Of a stretch of 64,000 bases of DNA, positions 10,649 through 19,534 are shown in pieces. The stretch spans positions 549,001 through 613,000 of the forward strand of contig NZ_LR134338.1 in the NCBI RefSeq assembly GCF_900637055.1. Reading direction: 5' to 3'. Position numbers and translations under genes: made by a program. This DNA is from Brevibacillus brevis. GTDB lineage: Bacteria > Bacillota > Bacilli > Brevibacillales > Brevibacillaceae. The notes below the pieces were generated by a model that was not told the DNA's origin, made no database searches, and saw only the letters and a program-made list of their open reading frames with translations. Position 1 is the stretch's first letter, and every line of letters begins with the position of its first letter.

Positions 10649-10700
10649 TGCAACTCCTGGTTGGATCGTTACTCAGTCGGAAGCGAGGTGTAATTTTTGC

Positions 10701-12227
10701 ATGAGTGTAAAATTAACGGGCCGTATAGCTTCGACACCAAGCCGCCTCTTGCATGATGAAGTATTGGAACCACAGTTCAAATATGAAGTCGATCATTTGC
10801 TGCCTGGGTATATTCAGATTGAATTCGCCATGCTTTTGGAATATGTCAGAATGGGCTTGATTACACGACAAGACGCTTTGCCTATCGCACAGGCTCTTCA
10901 GGGCGCTACACCAGAAACAATAGCTCCTGACCCCGGACGGAACATGTCTGATATCTCTTTTGCCCTCGAGCGTTATATCGAAGGTTTGCTCCCTGGATCG
11001 GTACCGTGTTGGCATATGGATCGCAGCCGCAATGATGTTCAAGCGTGCGCCCAGGTGATATTTGGTCGTGCGCAATGGCTGGAGGCGATGGGAGAATTGG
11101 GACAGCTTATTCAATCGATGCATACATTGGCTGTTCAATATCGTTCGGTTCCCATGCCAGGATATACTCATTACCAATCCGCACAAATCATTACCCCTGG
11201 ATTCTATCTTTCCTCTATTAACGGTGAATTTTTGCAAGCCTTGAATCGATGGATACAAATCTATGACGAAATGAATCAGTGCCCGCTTGGGGCAGGGGCC
11301 ATGGCAGGGGTGGAACTGCCGTGGGATCGTCAACGGTTGTCCAAGCTGCTTGGGTTCCGACAGCCTCGGATGAGTGCATTGTCGGCGGTCGCATCTCGGG
11401 AATGGGTTTTGAGGATGGCAGGAGAGCTGTCCAATTTCTCGGTATTGGTCTCCCGGTTTACAACGGATTTGATTCAATGGGGCAGCAGCGAAATGAACTT
11501 CCTCCAATTGCCGGATGAGCTATCCGGAATATCTTCTGCCATGCCACAAAAAAGAAACTTCCCGATCCTGGAGCGTATCCGGGGGAAGAGTGCACATCTA
11601 ACCGGATTTTATATGGATATGGTGCTAGGTCAGCGCAATACTGCTTTCACGAATTTGGTAGAGACGTCCAAAGAGGCAGGCACTCATCTTCTGACGTTGT
11701 TTCAACAAACCAAAACGTTGCTGCGCCTGTTAAAAGCGGTTATCGATCATTTGCAATTCAATGAGGAGCGTTTGCTCCAAATATGTAAACGGGACTTTTT
11801 TGGAGGATTTACTCTTGCGAATTTGCTGACGTTGAAGCATGAGATTCCGTATCGCACCGCCCAGGTAATCGCAGGCCGATACATCGTTAGCGCGCTGGAA
11901 CACGGTGTATCGCCGGAGCCGGGAGATCCACGGTTACTCCATGAGGCTTGCGCGGAAGCAGGCTTTCAAGTACCGGATACGGCTGCACTCCTTGCTGCTT
12001 CCTTCGATGTGCAGGGCGGCTTGTACGCCAAGAAATCAACAGGCTCCACGAATCCGGAGGAAGTACAGCGGATGCTGACAGCACAGAGGGAGCATGCAGA
12101 GAAGCTGCAACGGGAGTGGCAAGATCGACAAGGGCAATTGCAGGCGATCGAAGAAAGGCGGGAGAGGGTAATGAAGAGGCTTCATTCTGGCAAGCAAGGG
12201 AAGGATGTGAGCGTTGATGCGGTATAA
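10701..12227 (+). CDS. Argininosuccinate lyase-like enzyme (DabB/Pac17 type)
   Basis: A 508-residue member of the aspartase/fumarase superfamily. The signature SAMPQKRN lies at about residues 278-285, and DRSRNDVQA (about residues 106-114) matches the ArgH substrate loop. I chose ATG 10701 because an in-frame ATG at 10614 lies inside the exporter gene and adds residues unlike the family. A GAGGTG site precedes 10701. No other arginine genes are nearby, so a role in arginine synthesis is unlikely. Friulimicin and pacidamycin clusters carry such a lyase for 2,3-diaminobutyrate, proposed to split an aspartate adduct into fumarate and the diamino acid. The C-terminal 50 residues are very charged and may form a coiled coil. 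Confidence 0.87.
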   Translation: MSVKLTGRIASTPSRLLHDEVLEPQFKYEVDHLLPGYIQIEFAMLLEYVRMGLITRQDALPIAQALQGATPETIAPDPGRNMSDISFALERYIEGLLPGSVPCWHMDRSRNDVQACAQVIFGRAQWLEAMGELGQLIQSMHTLAVQYRSVPMPGYTHYQSAQIITPGFYLSSINGEFLQALNRWIQIYDEMNQCPLGAGAMAGVELPWDRQRLSKLLGFRQPRMSALSAVASREWVLRMAGELSNFSVLVSRFTTDLIQWGSSEMNFLQLPDELSGISSAMPQKRNFPILERIRGKSAHLTGFYMDMVLGQRNTAFTNLVETSKEAGTHLLTLFQQTKTLLRLLKAVIDHLQFNEERLLQICKRDFFGGFTLANLLTLKHEIPYRTAQVIAGRYIVSALEHGVSPEPGDPRLLHEACAEAGFQVPDTAALLAASFDVQGGLYAKKSTGSTNPEEVQRMLTAQREHAEKLQREWQDRQGQLQAIEERRERVMKRLHSGKQGKDVSVDAV

Positions 12228-13269
12228 ACAGTTGGCCGATACGATCGGGGATACCCCTCTGGTCAAGCTGAGACTTGATGAAAGGGCAGTGGGTTCCGTA
12301 TTTGCAAAGCTCGAGTTAATGAATCCGTTCGGCATGAAGGATCGTGTAGCCAAGCAGTCGATCTTGGCAGCGATACAGTCGGGAGAACTTCAGGAGGGCA
12401 TGCCGATTATCGAGAGCTCGTCAGGAACGTTGGCTTGCGGCTTGGCCTTGGTTGGGCGTCAGTTGGGGCACGACGTACACATCGTGACTGATCCGAGAAT
12501 TGACCCGATTACCTATGCCAAGTTGACCTCGCTTGGCTGCCATGTTCATATAGTTTCGCAGATGGGGAAACAAGGGTGGCAAAGCGCCAGACTGGAACGA
12601 CTCCAAGAATTATTGAGCGAGTATCCGGGAGCGTTCTGGCCTCGACAATACGATAATCCGGAAAATCCGCGTGCATATGCTGCGCTGGCATCCGAGTTGA
12701 TGCAGGACCTCGAACGAATTGACGTGCTTGTTGGTGCAGTCGGCAGCGGAGGCTCCTTGTCCGGGACCGCCAGAGAACTGAAGCGTCATTATAAGGAGCT
12801 GCGCGTCGTTGCGGTTGATGCAGCGGGGAGTGTGATATTCGGACAGCCCGATCAGCCTACGCGTCTACAAGGTGGCTTGGGAAACAGCTTGATCGCCAAA
12901 AATGTAGACTTTTCCATGATCGATGAAGTGCATTGGTTGAACGATGCTGAGGCATTTGCGGCTACCTTGCAGTTGGCCCGTAACGAGCATCTTTTTGCTG
13001 GCAACAGCTCGGGTTCCGTGTACGCCGTAGCCAACTGGTTAGCGAGCCAAGTCGGGAGTGAGTGCAATATCGTGGCCATATTGCCCGATCGAGGGGATCG
13101 CTATGTCGATACGATCTATAGCCACTCCTACCGAGAGAGCAAAGGTTTGATGCAAATGAACCTGCGAGACACGCCGCAATGTGTGGAACCAAAGACAGTC
13201 GTGACTAGCTGGTCCTATTCCAAATTGATGGGGATGTATCCAAATGAACAAACACTTTCTGTTCGTTGA
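12217..13269 (+). CDS. Cysteine synthase-like PLP enzyme (DabA/SbnA type)
   Basis: A 350-residue fold-type II PLP enzyme. It shows IGDTPLVKL at the N-terminus, the PLP lysine K41 in NPFGMKD, a substrate loop SSSGTLACG and a phosphate loop GSGGSLSGT. Real cysteine synthases use O-acetylserine. The SbnA branch uses O-phosphoserine with an amino acid as nucleophile, and DabA-type proteins are proposed to use O-phosphothreonine. The kinase upstream fits the latter. The start overlaps the lyase stop by 11 bases (a TTG three bases earlier is an alternative), so translation is coupled. The direct product is inferred to be an N-substituted aspartate that the lyase then cleaves. Confidence 0.87.
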   Translation: MRYKQLADTIGDTPLVKLRLDERAVGSVFAKLELMNPFGMKDRVAKQSILAAIQSGELQEGMPIIESSSGTLACGLALVGRQLGHDVHIVTDPRIDPITYAKLTSLGCHVHIVSQMGKQGWQSARLERLQELLSEYPGAFWPRQYDNPENPRAYAALASELMQDLERIDVLVGAVGSGGSLSGTARELKRHYKELRVVAVDAAGSVIFGQPDQPTRLQGGLGNSLIAKNVDFSMIDEVHWLNDAEAFAATLQLARNEHLFAGNSSGSVYAVANWLASQVGSECNIVAILPDRGDRYVDTIYSHSYRESKGLMQMNLRDTPQCVEPKTVVTSWSYSKLMGMYPNEQTLSVR

Positions 13270-14500
13270 AGCGAATACGACGGGGACAGGTATGCTCGCT
13301 ATGAAAAAGGCGCGCGAATTGGGGTTTGCCCCCTTATTTTTCACAGAGAAGCCTGAACGTTACCACGGTTTGAATGAGTTGGAATGTCACGTAGTCATGA
13401 CAGATACGAATTCCCAAGCAGAGCTGACTGACAGTGTAGCACAAGTGATTAAGGAAGGCAGAGAGATAGCTGGAATCATGTCGACAAGCGACTATTACCT
13501 CGAATCGGTAGCCAAGCTGGCCCGAAAATTCGGTTGGACAGGGAATTCTCTGGAGGCCATTGAGGCCTGCCGCAATAAAGCGATATTTCGGAAGAAGCTC
13601 CAGGGGCATCAAGTGTCTCAGCCTGAATTTTTGGCAATAGGCTCTCTAGAGGCATTGATGGAAGCGCGCTCTTTCATTTCTCTGCCCTGCGTGGTGAAGC
13701 CTGCTGACGATAGCGGGTCGAATAACGTGCGGCTGTGCTTTAGCTGGGAGGAAGTGGAGCAGATGGTAGCGGAAATCCTTGCGATTAAGTACAATGCGCG
13801 CGGTCAAGAAACAGCTCGAACAGTTCTTCTCGAGCAGTATGTCGAGGGCCCTGAATTTAGTGTAGAGACGTTCTCGTGGGAAGGGCAATGCTTTGTCATC
13901 GGCATTACCCAGAAACGGTTAACGGGATATCCATTTTTCGTGGAAGCAGGGCATATTTTCCCTGCACCGCTGTCTACAGAAGTTAAGCAGGAGATCGAGC
14001 GAACAGTGGAAAGGGCGTTAGCGGCGGTGAACTACCAGTTCGGTGCTGCCCATACAGAAGTGAAGTGGACATCAGCAGGTTGTGTTGTCATCGAAGTCAA
14101 CGCAAGGCTTGCCGGTGGAATGATTCCAGAGCTGGTTCGCCGTTCAACAGGGATTGATCTGCTTTTGCAACAGATTCGGTGTGCGGCTGGACTGGCTCCT
14201 GAATTGTCTCAAACCCTCGAAGAGCAACGCTATGCAGGTATTCATTTTCTCGTGTCTGAGAGTCACGGAACCTTTAGCGGGATGCATGGAATGGATAACG
14301 TTCTCAACCTGCCGGGGATTGCTGAAGTGGCGATGCATGCGAAAATCGGGCAAAACGTCCAGCCTCCGCAAAATTTCTCGCATCGTCTAGGCTATGTCAT
14401 TGTGGAAGGCAAGCATTACAGCGAGACCGCTGAGCTGATCCAGCAGGTGAAAGACTGCCTGACAGTACAAGTAGAACAGCAAGTGGAGAGTGGGGTATGA
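13244..14500 (+). CDS. ATP-grasp ligase
   Basis: A 418-residue ATP-grasp protein of the carbamoyl-phosphate-synthase-large-chain/BacD type. It has an N-terminal Rossmann-like pre-ATP domain, the lysine segment CVVKPADDSGSNNV (about residues 147-160), LEQYVEGPEFSVE (about 197-209) and the metal-binding IEVNARLAGG (about 285-294). Enzymes of this family join an amino acid carboxylate to an amine through an acyl phosphate. The gene overlaps the PLP-enzyme gene by 26 bases and the next gene by four. It may add an amino acid to the diamino acid or to the peptide, independently of the NRPS. Related ligases work beside diaminopropionate enzymes in dapdiamide synthesis. The substrate is unknown. Confidence 0.87.
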   Translation: MNKHFLFVEANTTGTGMLAMKKARELGFAPLFFTEKPERYHGLNELECHVVMTDTNSQAELTDSVAQVIKEGREIAGIMSTSDYYLESVAKLARKFGWTGNSLEAIEACRNKAIFRKKLQGHQVSQPEFLAIGSLEALMEARSFISLPCVVKPADDSGSNNVRLCFSWEEVEQMVAEILAIKYNARGQETARTVLLEQYVEGPEFSVETFSWEGQCFVIGITQKRLTGYPFFVEAGHIFPAPLSTEVKQEIERTVERALAAVNYQFGAAHTEVKWTSAGCVVIEVNARLAGGMIPELVRRSTGIDLLLQQIRCAAGLAPELSQTLEEQRYAGIHFLVSESHGTFSGMHGMDNVLNLPGIAEVAMHAKIGQNVQPPQNFSHRLGYVIVEGKHYSETAELIQQVKDCLTVQVEQQVESGV

Positions 14501-15552
14501 AACCGTTGATAGAATTGAGAAGCGATACATTCACTTTGCCGACACAGCAGATGATGGATGCAATCCAAGAGGCGGTGCTCGGTGACGATGTGTATGGGGA
14601 AGATCCTACGGTTCGCCAATTGGAGCAAGAAGCGGCCCGGAAGCTGGGCAAAGAGGCTGCCATTCTCATGCCGAGTGGAACGATGGCCAATCTGGCAACC
14701 TTAATGGCGCATTGTCCTCGCGGTTCCAAAGTAATAGTAGGCAATGAGACCGACATATACATCTATGAAGCGGGTGGTGCGGCCGTGTGTGGCGGCATTA
14801 TGTACGAGCCGATTCCGACACAGTCAGATGGAAGGTTGGACATCGCTGATATGGAGCAGGTATTTCCGTTGGAGCCAGAAGATCCACAATTCGCATTGCC
14901 TTCCCTGATCTGCCTGGAAAACCCGCATAACCGGATGGGGGGACGTGTCCTACCGCTGTCTTATTTGGAAGAGGTTCGCGCATTTGCAAACGAAAAGGCT
15001 GTGCCAGTTCATATGGACGGCGCACGCTTGTTCAATGCGGCAGTTGCTCTTGACGTGGATGCGTCTGAGATTGCGCGCTATGCGGATTCCGTGCAAATAT
15101 GTCTGTCGAAAGGGTTGTCAGCCCCGATTGGTTCCATTGTCGTGGGAACAGAGGATTTTATTCAGAAAGTGTATCGTCTTCGCAAAATGCTGGGTGGTGG
15201 TATGCGTCAGGCAGGAATTATTGCAGCGCCAGGCCTGGTTGCCTTGCAGCAAATGACGGATCGATTGGCAGTTGATCACGCAAACGCCCTTCGCTTGGCA
15301 CGTGGTCTGGCGGAGATTCCAGGAATCGTGATTCATGTGGAGGATGTAGAGACCAATATTGTGTTCTTCCGGATTGACCATCCAGTCCATACGTGGCAGA
15401 CCTTCATAGAAGCCGCGCATGCGCATGGGCTGCGCGTAGCTGAGCTCGGTCACGGCAGAATTCGAGCGGTGACTCATTCAGGTATTGAGACAGCGGATAT
15501 CGACAAGGCGCTGAGCATTGTACGTGAATTACTGCGGGATCAATCTGTTTAG
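14497..15552 (+). CDS. ltaE: Threonine aldolase-like PLP enzyme
   Basis: A 351-residue low-specificity L-threonine aldolase (beta-eliminating lyase family, fold type I). The start LIELRSDTFTLPTQQM is typical, VHMDGARLFNAA carries the PLP-binding Asp, and ICLSKGLSAPIGS carries the Schiff-base lysine K205. It overlaps the ATP-grasp stop by ATGA and is the last cluster gene before a terminator. The family interconverts threonine or allo-threonine with glycine and acetaldehyde, or makes beta-hydroxy amino acids. Here it could set the supply or stereochemistry of the threonine fed to the kinase, or make another building block (inference). Confidence 0.88.
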   Translation: MKPLIELRSDTFTLPTQQMMDAIQEAVLGDDVYGEDPTVRQLEQEAARKLGKEAAILMPSGTMANLATLMAHCPRGSKVIVGNETDIYIYEAGGAAVCGGIMYEPIPTQSDGRLDIADMEQVFPLEPEDPQFALPSLICLENPHNRMGGRVLPLSYLEEVRAFANEKAVPVHMDGARLFNAAVALDVDASEIARYADSVQICLSKGLSAPIGSIVVGTEDFIQKVYRLRKMLGGGMRQAGIIAAPGLVALQQMTDRLAVDHANALRLARGLAEIPGIVIHVEDVETNIVFFRIDHPVHTWQTFIEAAHAHGLRVAELGHGRIRAVTHSGIETADIDKALSIVRELLRDQSV

Positions 15553-15565
15553 ACAGGCATTTCAC

Positions 15566-15595
15566 CCCCCTTCATTAGAAGGGGGATTTGTTAAA
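15566..15595 (+). terminator. Rho-independent terminator closing the NRPS cluster
   Basis: An 8-bp stem, CCCCCTTC (15566-15573) with GAAGGGGG (15578-15585), with loop ATTA, followed by a T/A-rich run. It separates the biosynthetic operon from the opp operon. Confidence 0.75.
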
Positions 15596-15651
15596 ATTTA
15601 TAAAAGGATATAAAATCATCTGATTTTTTCAAATCTTTTAAAGGGAAAATA

Positions 15652-15680
15652 TTTTCAAATAACAGAAAATTATTTAATAT
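15652..15680 (+). promoter_or_regulatory. Candidate sigma-A promoter of the opp operon with possible CodY box
   Basis: TTTTCA (15652-15657), a 17-base spacer and TAATAT (15675-15680). The spacer contains AAATAACAGAAAATT (15657-15671), which matches 12 of 15 positions of the CodY motif AATTTTCWGAAAATT. The region is very AT-rich, so chance matches are easy. CodY control of peptide transport is well known in Bacillus. Confidence 0.35.
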
Positions 15681-15754
15681 TAAAAAGACAAGTCTTGGGA
15701 TGTATTGCCCATTATGGAAAAGGCTTGAAATCATGTGAAAGAGGGGGAAATGAT

Positions 15755-17500
15755 TTGAAAAAAGGGAAAGGTTGGTTGAAGCCGTTAGCGTTGCTCTCGT
15801 TAACCGGCGCGCTGTTGGTCGGGTGCTCAAGCGGGAACAACGCTTCGCCAGGAACTGCAACACCCGCACCAACAAAAAAACCGGTGGAGCAGGTGGCTCC
15901 TCAGGCGACCAGTACGGATGATGAGAAACCAATAGACGGTGGAACGTTTACGCATTCTACGACGTCTGACATCGTCACGATCAATCCGATTTTCGGAAAT
16001 GACACGGCATCCGGCGACGTGATGGAGTACACCCAGGCGTATTTGTACAATCGAAATCCATCTTTTGATTTAGCTGTTTACCCTTGGTCCCTTGCAGCTG
16101 AGTTGCCGAAAATAAGCGAGGATGGCCTCACCTATACAATCAAGATGAAGAATCATGCGAAATGGTCCGATGGAACGCCAATTACGGCTGACGACTTGAT
16201 TTATACCATTAATGCCATCAAAAATCCTGAGACTGGATCACCAGAAATTACGAAATACGACAAAGTTAAAGAGATGAAAAAACTGGATGATTACACCGTA
16301 GAAATCAAATTGACTCAATTGTACGCTCCATTTGCTTTTGGATTAATGCAAAAGTTGGCACCAGCCCACGTGCTGAAAGACGTACCGTTTAAAGAATTGC
16401 AAGCACATCCTTACGGAAAAGATCCAGCCAAGACACCTACTTCCGGACCGTACAAATGGTCAGAATGGAAACAAAAGGAATTCCATGTCCTAGATGCTAA
16501 CCCAAATTACTGGGGTGAAAAGAAGCCGCATATCCAAAAGGTTGTGTACAAAATCTATGCGGATCAAAACACACAAGTACAGGCTCTGATGAAAGGCGAC
16601 GTTGACTTGGTAGATTCTATTCCTGTCACGCAGCTCGAAGCGGTGAAGGCGAAAGGAAATATCAACATTTCGACGGAGCCAGGTCCTAGCTATGAATACT
16701 TTGCTTTCAACTTCGACAAGAAGAACTTCCCGAACAATTACGGGTTGTTTGAAGGTCAAAAAACGCGTCAGGCCATCGCTCACGCAATCAATCGTCAAGG
16801 TATTATCGACAATATCTTGAAAGGAACCGGAAAAATTATGGATGCACCGTTCCTGCCAGGTACATGGGCAGACCCGGGCGATGCAGCAGTCCATTACGAA
16901 TATAGTGTAGAGAAAGCAAAACAATTGCTGAAAGAAGACGGATGGGTAGCCGGGACAGATGGAATCCTTGCCAAAGACGGCAATCGCTTCTCCTTTGAAT
17001 TCATTTTCAACTCGGGGAACAGTCGTCGTGAACAGGCAGCAGTTGTTATTCAGCAAAACCTGAAAGAGGTCGGAATTGAAGCGAAGCCAAAAGCATTAGA
17101 CTTCTCGGCTCTTGTCGATCAGTATGCCAACCCTGGTAAATTCCAGGTTCTGCTACTCGGATGGCAATTGTCTGATCCAGATCCAGATGGCATTTCTACT
17201 TTCGGGAAAAAGGCATTCCCGCCTGGCAACAACGCTGGCTGGTACGACAATCCGAAGCTGGATGCGCTCTGGGAAAAAGCGGTATCCACGGTTAAACAAG
17301 AGGAGCGTGCAGCGATCTATAAAGAAGTCGGAAAAGAAATCTCGACGAACCTGCCATACGTATTCATGTATCAGTACGGAACGCCACGAGGCATGACTTC
17401 TCGCGTCAAATATAAGGATGAGTTTAAACCAGTATCCATGATTCCATATGGGGAGACCTTTGGCTTCCTGAACTGGTGGATCGACGATACCAAAAAATAA
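15755..17500 (+). CDS. oppA: Oligopeptide-binding lipoprotein OppA
   Basis: A 581-residue extracytoplasmic solute-binding protein, family 5 (SBP_bac_5). The signal peptide ends in lipobox LVGC with the lipidated Cys24, followed by a Pro/Thr-rich linker. Typical motifs are YTIKMKNHAKWSDGTPITADD and the C-terminal YQYGTPRG. I chose TTG 15755 because GAGGGGG lies 8 bases upstream and the signal sequence starts KKGKGW. The ATG at 15695 would add about 20 residues that do not suit a signal peptide. This is the first gene of oppABCDF. Closeness to the NRPS cluster could mean uptake of a related peptide, but a terminator and its own promoter suggest separate control. Confidence 0.93.
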   Translation: MKKGKGWLKPLALLSLTGALLVGCSSGNNASPGTATPAPTKKPVEQVAPQATSTDDEKPIDGGTFTHSTTSDIVTINPIFGNDTASGDVMEYTQAYLYNRNPSFDLAVYPWSLAAELPKISEDGLTYTIKMKNHAKWSDGTPITADDLIYTINAIKNPETGSPEITKYDKVKEMKKLDDYTVEIKLTQLYAPFAFGLMQKLAPAHVLKDVPFKELQAHPYGKDPAKTPTSGPYKWSEWKQKEFHVLDANPNYWGEKKPHIQKVVYKIYADQNTQVQALMKGDVDLVDSIPVTQLEAVKAKGNINISTEPGPSYEYFAFNFDKKNFPNNYGLFEGQKTRQAIAHAINRQGIIDNILKGTGKIMDAPFLPGTWADPGDAAVHYEYSVEKAKQLLKEDGWVAGTDGILAKDGNRFSFEFIFNSGNSRREQAAVVIQQNLKEVGIEAKPKALDFSALVDQYANPGKFQVLLLGWQLSDPDPDGISTFGKKAFPPGNNAGWYDNPKLDALWEKAVSTVKQEERAAIYKEVGKEISTNLPYVFMYQYGTPRGMTSRVKYKDEFKPVSMIPYGETFGFLNWWIDDTKK

Positions 17501-17527
17501 GCTCGGCTGGTAGCGGTTAGCAATAGG

Positions 17528-17564
17528 AAAAGGGGGAAGGGCAGCCTTATGTCCCTTCCCCTTT
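17528..17564 (+). other. Intercistronic hairpin between oppA and oppB
   Basis: A long GC-rich stem, AAAAGGGGGAAGGG (17528-17541) with CCCTTCCCCTTT (17553-17564), with one bulged base and no T-run after it. Such hairpins often stabilise the upstream message or lower read-through, giving more binding protein than permease. Confidence 0.6.
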
Positions 17565-17585
17565 CAAACGAAAGGAGGATGCTGA

Positions 17586-18557
17586 TTGACTGAATATTTA
17601 GTACGCCGCGTACTACAAGCCGTGCTTGTTTTATTTTTGATCACAGTGGTTTCGTTCGGACTTATGCATGCAGCACCCGGAGGACCGCTAAAAGTCATGC
17701 TTTCACCAGGAATGTCTCCTGAAGCACAGCTCATCCAGATGAAAAATATGGGGTTGGATCAGCCAGTCCATATTCAATACATGAAATGGGTCGGTAATTT
17801 GCTGCAAGGAGATTTGGGCCATACCTTTAAAAATAACGTTCCTGTTGGCGATATATTGTGGCCAACGGTCTGGAATACGTTTGTGCTCATGTCTGTAGCG
17901 TGGGGACTTTCCATGCTGATCGCCATCCCCTGGGGGATCTACAACAGCACAAAACAATACGGCCTATCTGACCAAATCGCCTCCATCGTTGCCTATCTCG
18001 GATTCGCGATGCCGACCTTCTGGTTTGGGATTATGCTACAACAGTATTTCGCGATGCAGTTGAATCTGCTCCCACTATCTGACATGTACACGATGGGGAA
18101 AGAGGGACAAGTAAGCGACCTCATTTTGCACTTGATTCTACCTGTTTCGGTGTTAACACTGGTGAACATTGCAGCCTATGTCAAATATACGCGCGCCAGT
18201 ATGCTGGAGGTTTTGGAGCAGGATTATATTCGGACGGCTCGTGCTAAAGGGATGAAGGAAAGACGCGTTATTTTCCGCCATGCTCTGCGGAACGCACTAA
18301 TTCCTGTTGTGACGATCATCGGATTGGATTTGCCGACTCTGGTAGCAGGTGCAGCATTGACAGAGAGTGTATTTAACTGGCCAGGCATGGGGCGTCTGTT
18401 TGTAGAAATGGCTGTAGCCCGTGAATATTCTGTGTTGATGTCGATCACGTTGCTGATTTCGCTGATGGTAATTATCGGAAACCTGCTAGCCGATTTAATC
18501 TACGCACTGGTTGATCCACGTGTGCAGCTTGGACGCAAAGGAGGCAGGGCAGCATGA
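17586..18557 (+). CDS. oppB: Oligopeptide ABC transporter permease OppB
   Basis: A 323-residue permease with six predicted membrane segments. It begins EYLVRRVLQAVLVLF, has the GGPL loop of OppB/DppB proteins, and carries the EAA-loop region DYIRTARAKGMKERRV that contacts the ATPases. TTG 17586 is preceded at 7 bases by a strong AAAGGAGG, which decides the start. The stop overlaps the next gene by ATGA. Confidence 0.93.
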   Translation: MTEYLVRRVLQAVLVLFLITVVSFGLMHAAPGGPLKVMLSPGMSPEAQLIQMKNMGLDQPVHIQYMKWVGNLLQGDLGHTFKNNVPVGDILWPTVWNTFVLMSVAWGLSMLIAIPWGIYNSTKQYGLSDQIASIVAYLGFAMPTFWFGIMLQQYFAMQLNLLPLSDMYTMGKEGQVSDLILHLILPVSVLTLVNIAAYVKYTRASMLEVLEQDYIRTARAKGMKERRVIFRHALRNALIPVVTIIGLDLPTLVAGAALTESVFNWPGMGRLFVEMAVAREYSVLMSITLLISLMVIIGNLLADLIYALVDPRVQLGRKGGRAA

Positions 18558-19534
18558 GTCAAGTACAGCTTCAAGATGACACTGTTGTTGAAACGAATCG
18601 ACCGGGTGGACAGCTCCCGACGAATCCTGTTGGCCAAAAGCCCCCTGGGCTCTGGACAACTGCGGGCAAAAAATTCATGCGCAATCCGTATGCCGTTGGT
18701 GGCTTGATCGTGCTCCTGTTTTTTATTGGGATCGCTGTGTTTGCCGATTGGGTTGCGCCGCATGATCCAGCAAAGGTCGATTTTATGATTACCAACCTGC
18801 CTCCTGGAACAGAAGGGTATGTGCTCGGAACAGACGAGCTCGGTCGTGATATCTTATCCCGCCTCATTCATAGCAGCCGGGTGTCCATGCTAGTCGGCTT
18901 CAGCGTTGCTTTTGCTGCGGTTGTCATCGGGACGCTGATTGGAGCGATTTCTGGCTATTTCGGCGGCTGGATTGACACCTGCTTCATGCGTCTCGTGGAC
19001 GTGATGAACTCCATTCCGAGTTTGTTCTTTAACATTCTGGTTCTGGCTCTCTTCGGAGCGGAATTTATCTACATGATCCTGATTTTGTCACTGACGAGCT
19101 GGACAAGTGTGGCACGTCTGGTGCGCGGCCAGTTCTTGCAGCTACGGGAAATGCAGTATGTGGAAGCAGCAAGAGCGATCGGCGTTTCGCACTGGGGCAT
19201 TATTACGCGTCACCTGATTCGCAATGCAATGGCTCCGATTATTGTGTACGCAACTCTCATGGTTGGTTCGGCCATTTTGTCAGAGTCAGGTCTCTCTTAT
19301 TTAGGCTTGGGGATTCAACCACCTGAAACAAGCTGGGGATTAATGCTGAGCAAGGCGCAGGAATTCATGCTGGTCGATCCTTTGCAAGCACTTTATCCTG
19401 GTCTTTGTATTTTGCTCGTGGTGCTAGCGGTTAACTTCGTCGGAGACGGTATTCGCGATGCATTCGACCCACGGAAGAAAAAGAAGAACCCGAAAAGGAG
19501 GCTGAACAAGTGGAACGCAACATCCTCGAAATAA
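18554..19534 (+). CDS. oppC: Oligopeptide ABC transporter permease OppC
   Basis: A 326-residue second permease of the importer. It has a cytoplasmic Pro-rich N-terminus of about 45 residues, one membrane helix, the periplasmic-side block GTDELGRDILSRLIHSSRVS and five further helices. The EAA loop reads YVEAARAIGVSHWGII. It overlaps oppB by four bases and oppD by 25, so the three are translated as a unit. The C-terminal tail is rich in lysine (RKKKKNPKRR). Confidence 0.93.
   Translation: MSQVQLQDDTVVETNRPGGQLPTNPVGQKPPGLWTTAGKKFMRNPYAVGGLIVLLFFIGIAVFADWVAPHDPAKVDFMITNLPPGTEGYVLGTDELGRDILSRLIHSSRVSMLVGFSVAFAAVVIGTLIGAISGYFGGWIDTCFMRLVDVMNSIPSLFFNILVLALFGAEFIYMILILSLTSWTSVARLVRGQFLQLREMQYVEAARAIGVSHWGIITRHLIRNAMAPIIVYATLMVGSAILSESGLSYLGLGIQPPETSWGLMLSKAQEFMLVDPLQALYPGLCILLVVLAVNFVGDGIRDAFDPRKKKKNPKRRLNKWNATSSK

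Noticed and set aside
10614..10700. Upstream start for the argininosuccinate-lyase-like gene
   Set aside because: Lies partly inside the exporter gene and adds 29 residues unlike the family; ATG 10701 has a ribosome site.
12214..12219. TTG start of the cysteine-synthase-like gene
   Set aside because: ATG follows directly at 12217 and is the simpler choice; the difference is one residue.
16490..17056. 188-residue minus-strand ORF
   Set aside because: Lies antisense to oppA; no domain seen.
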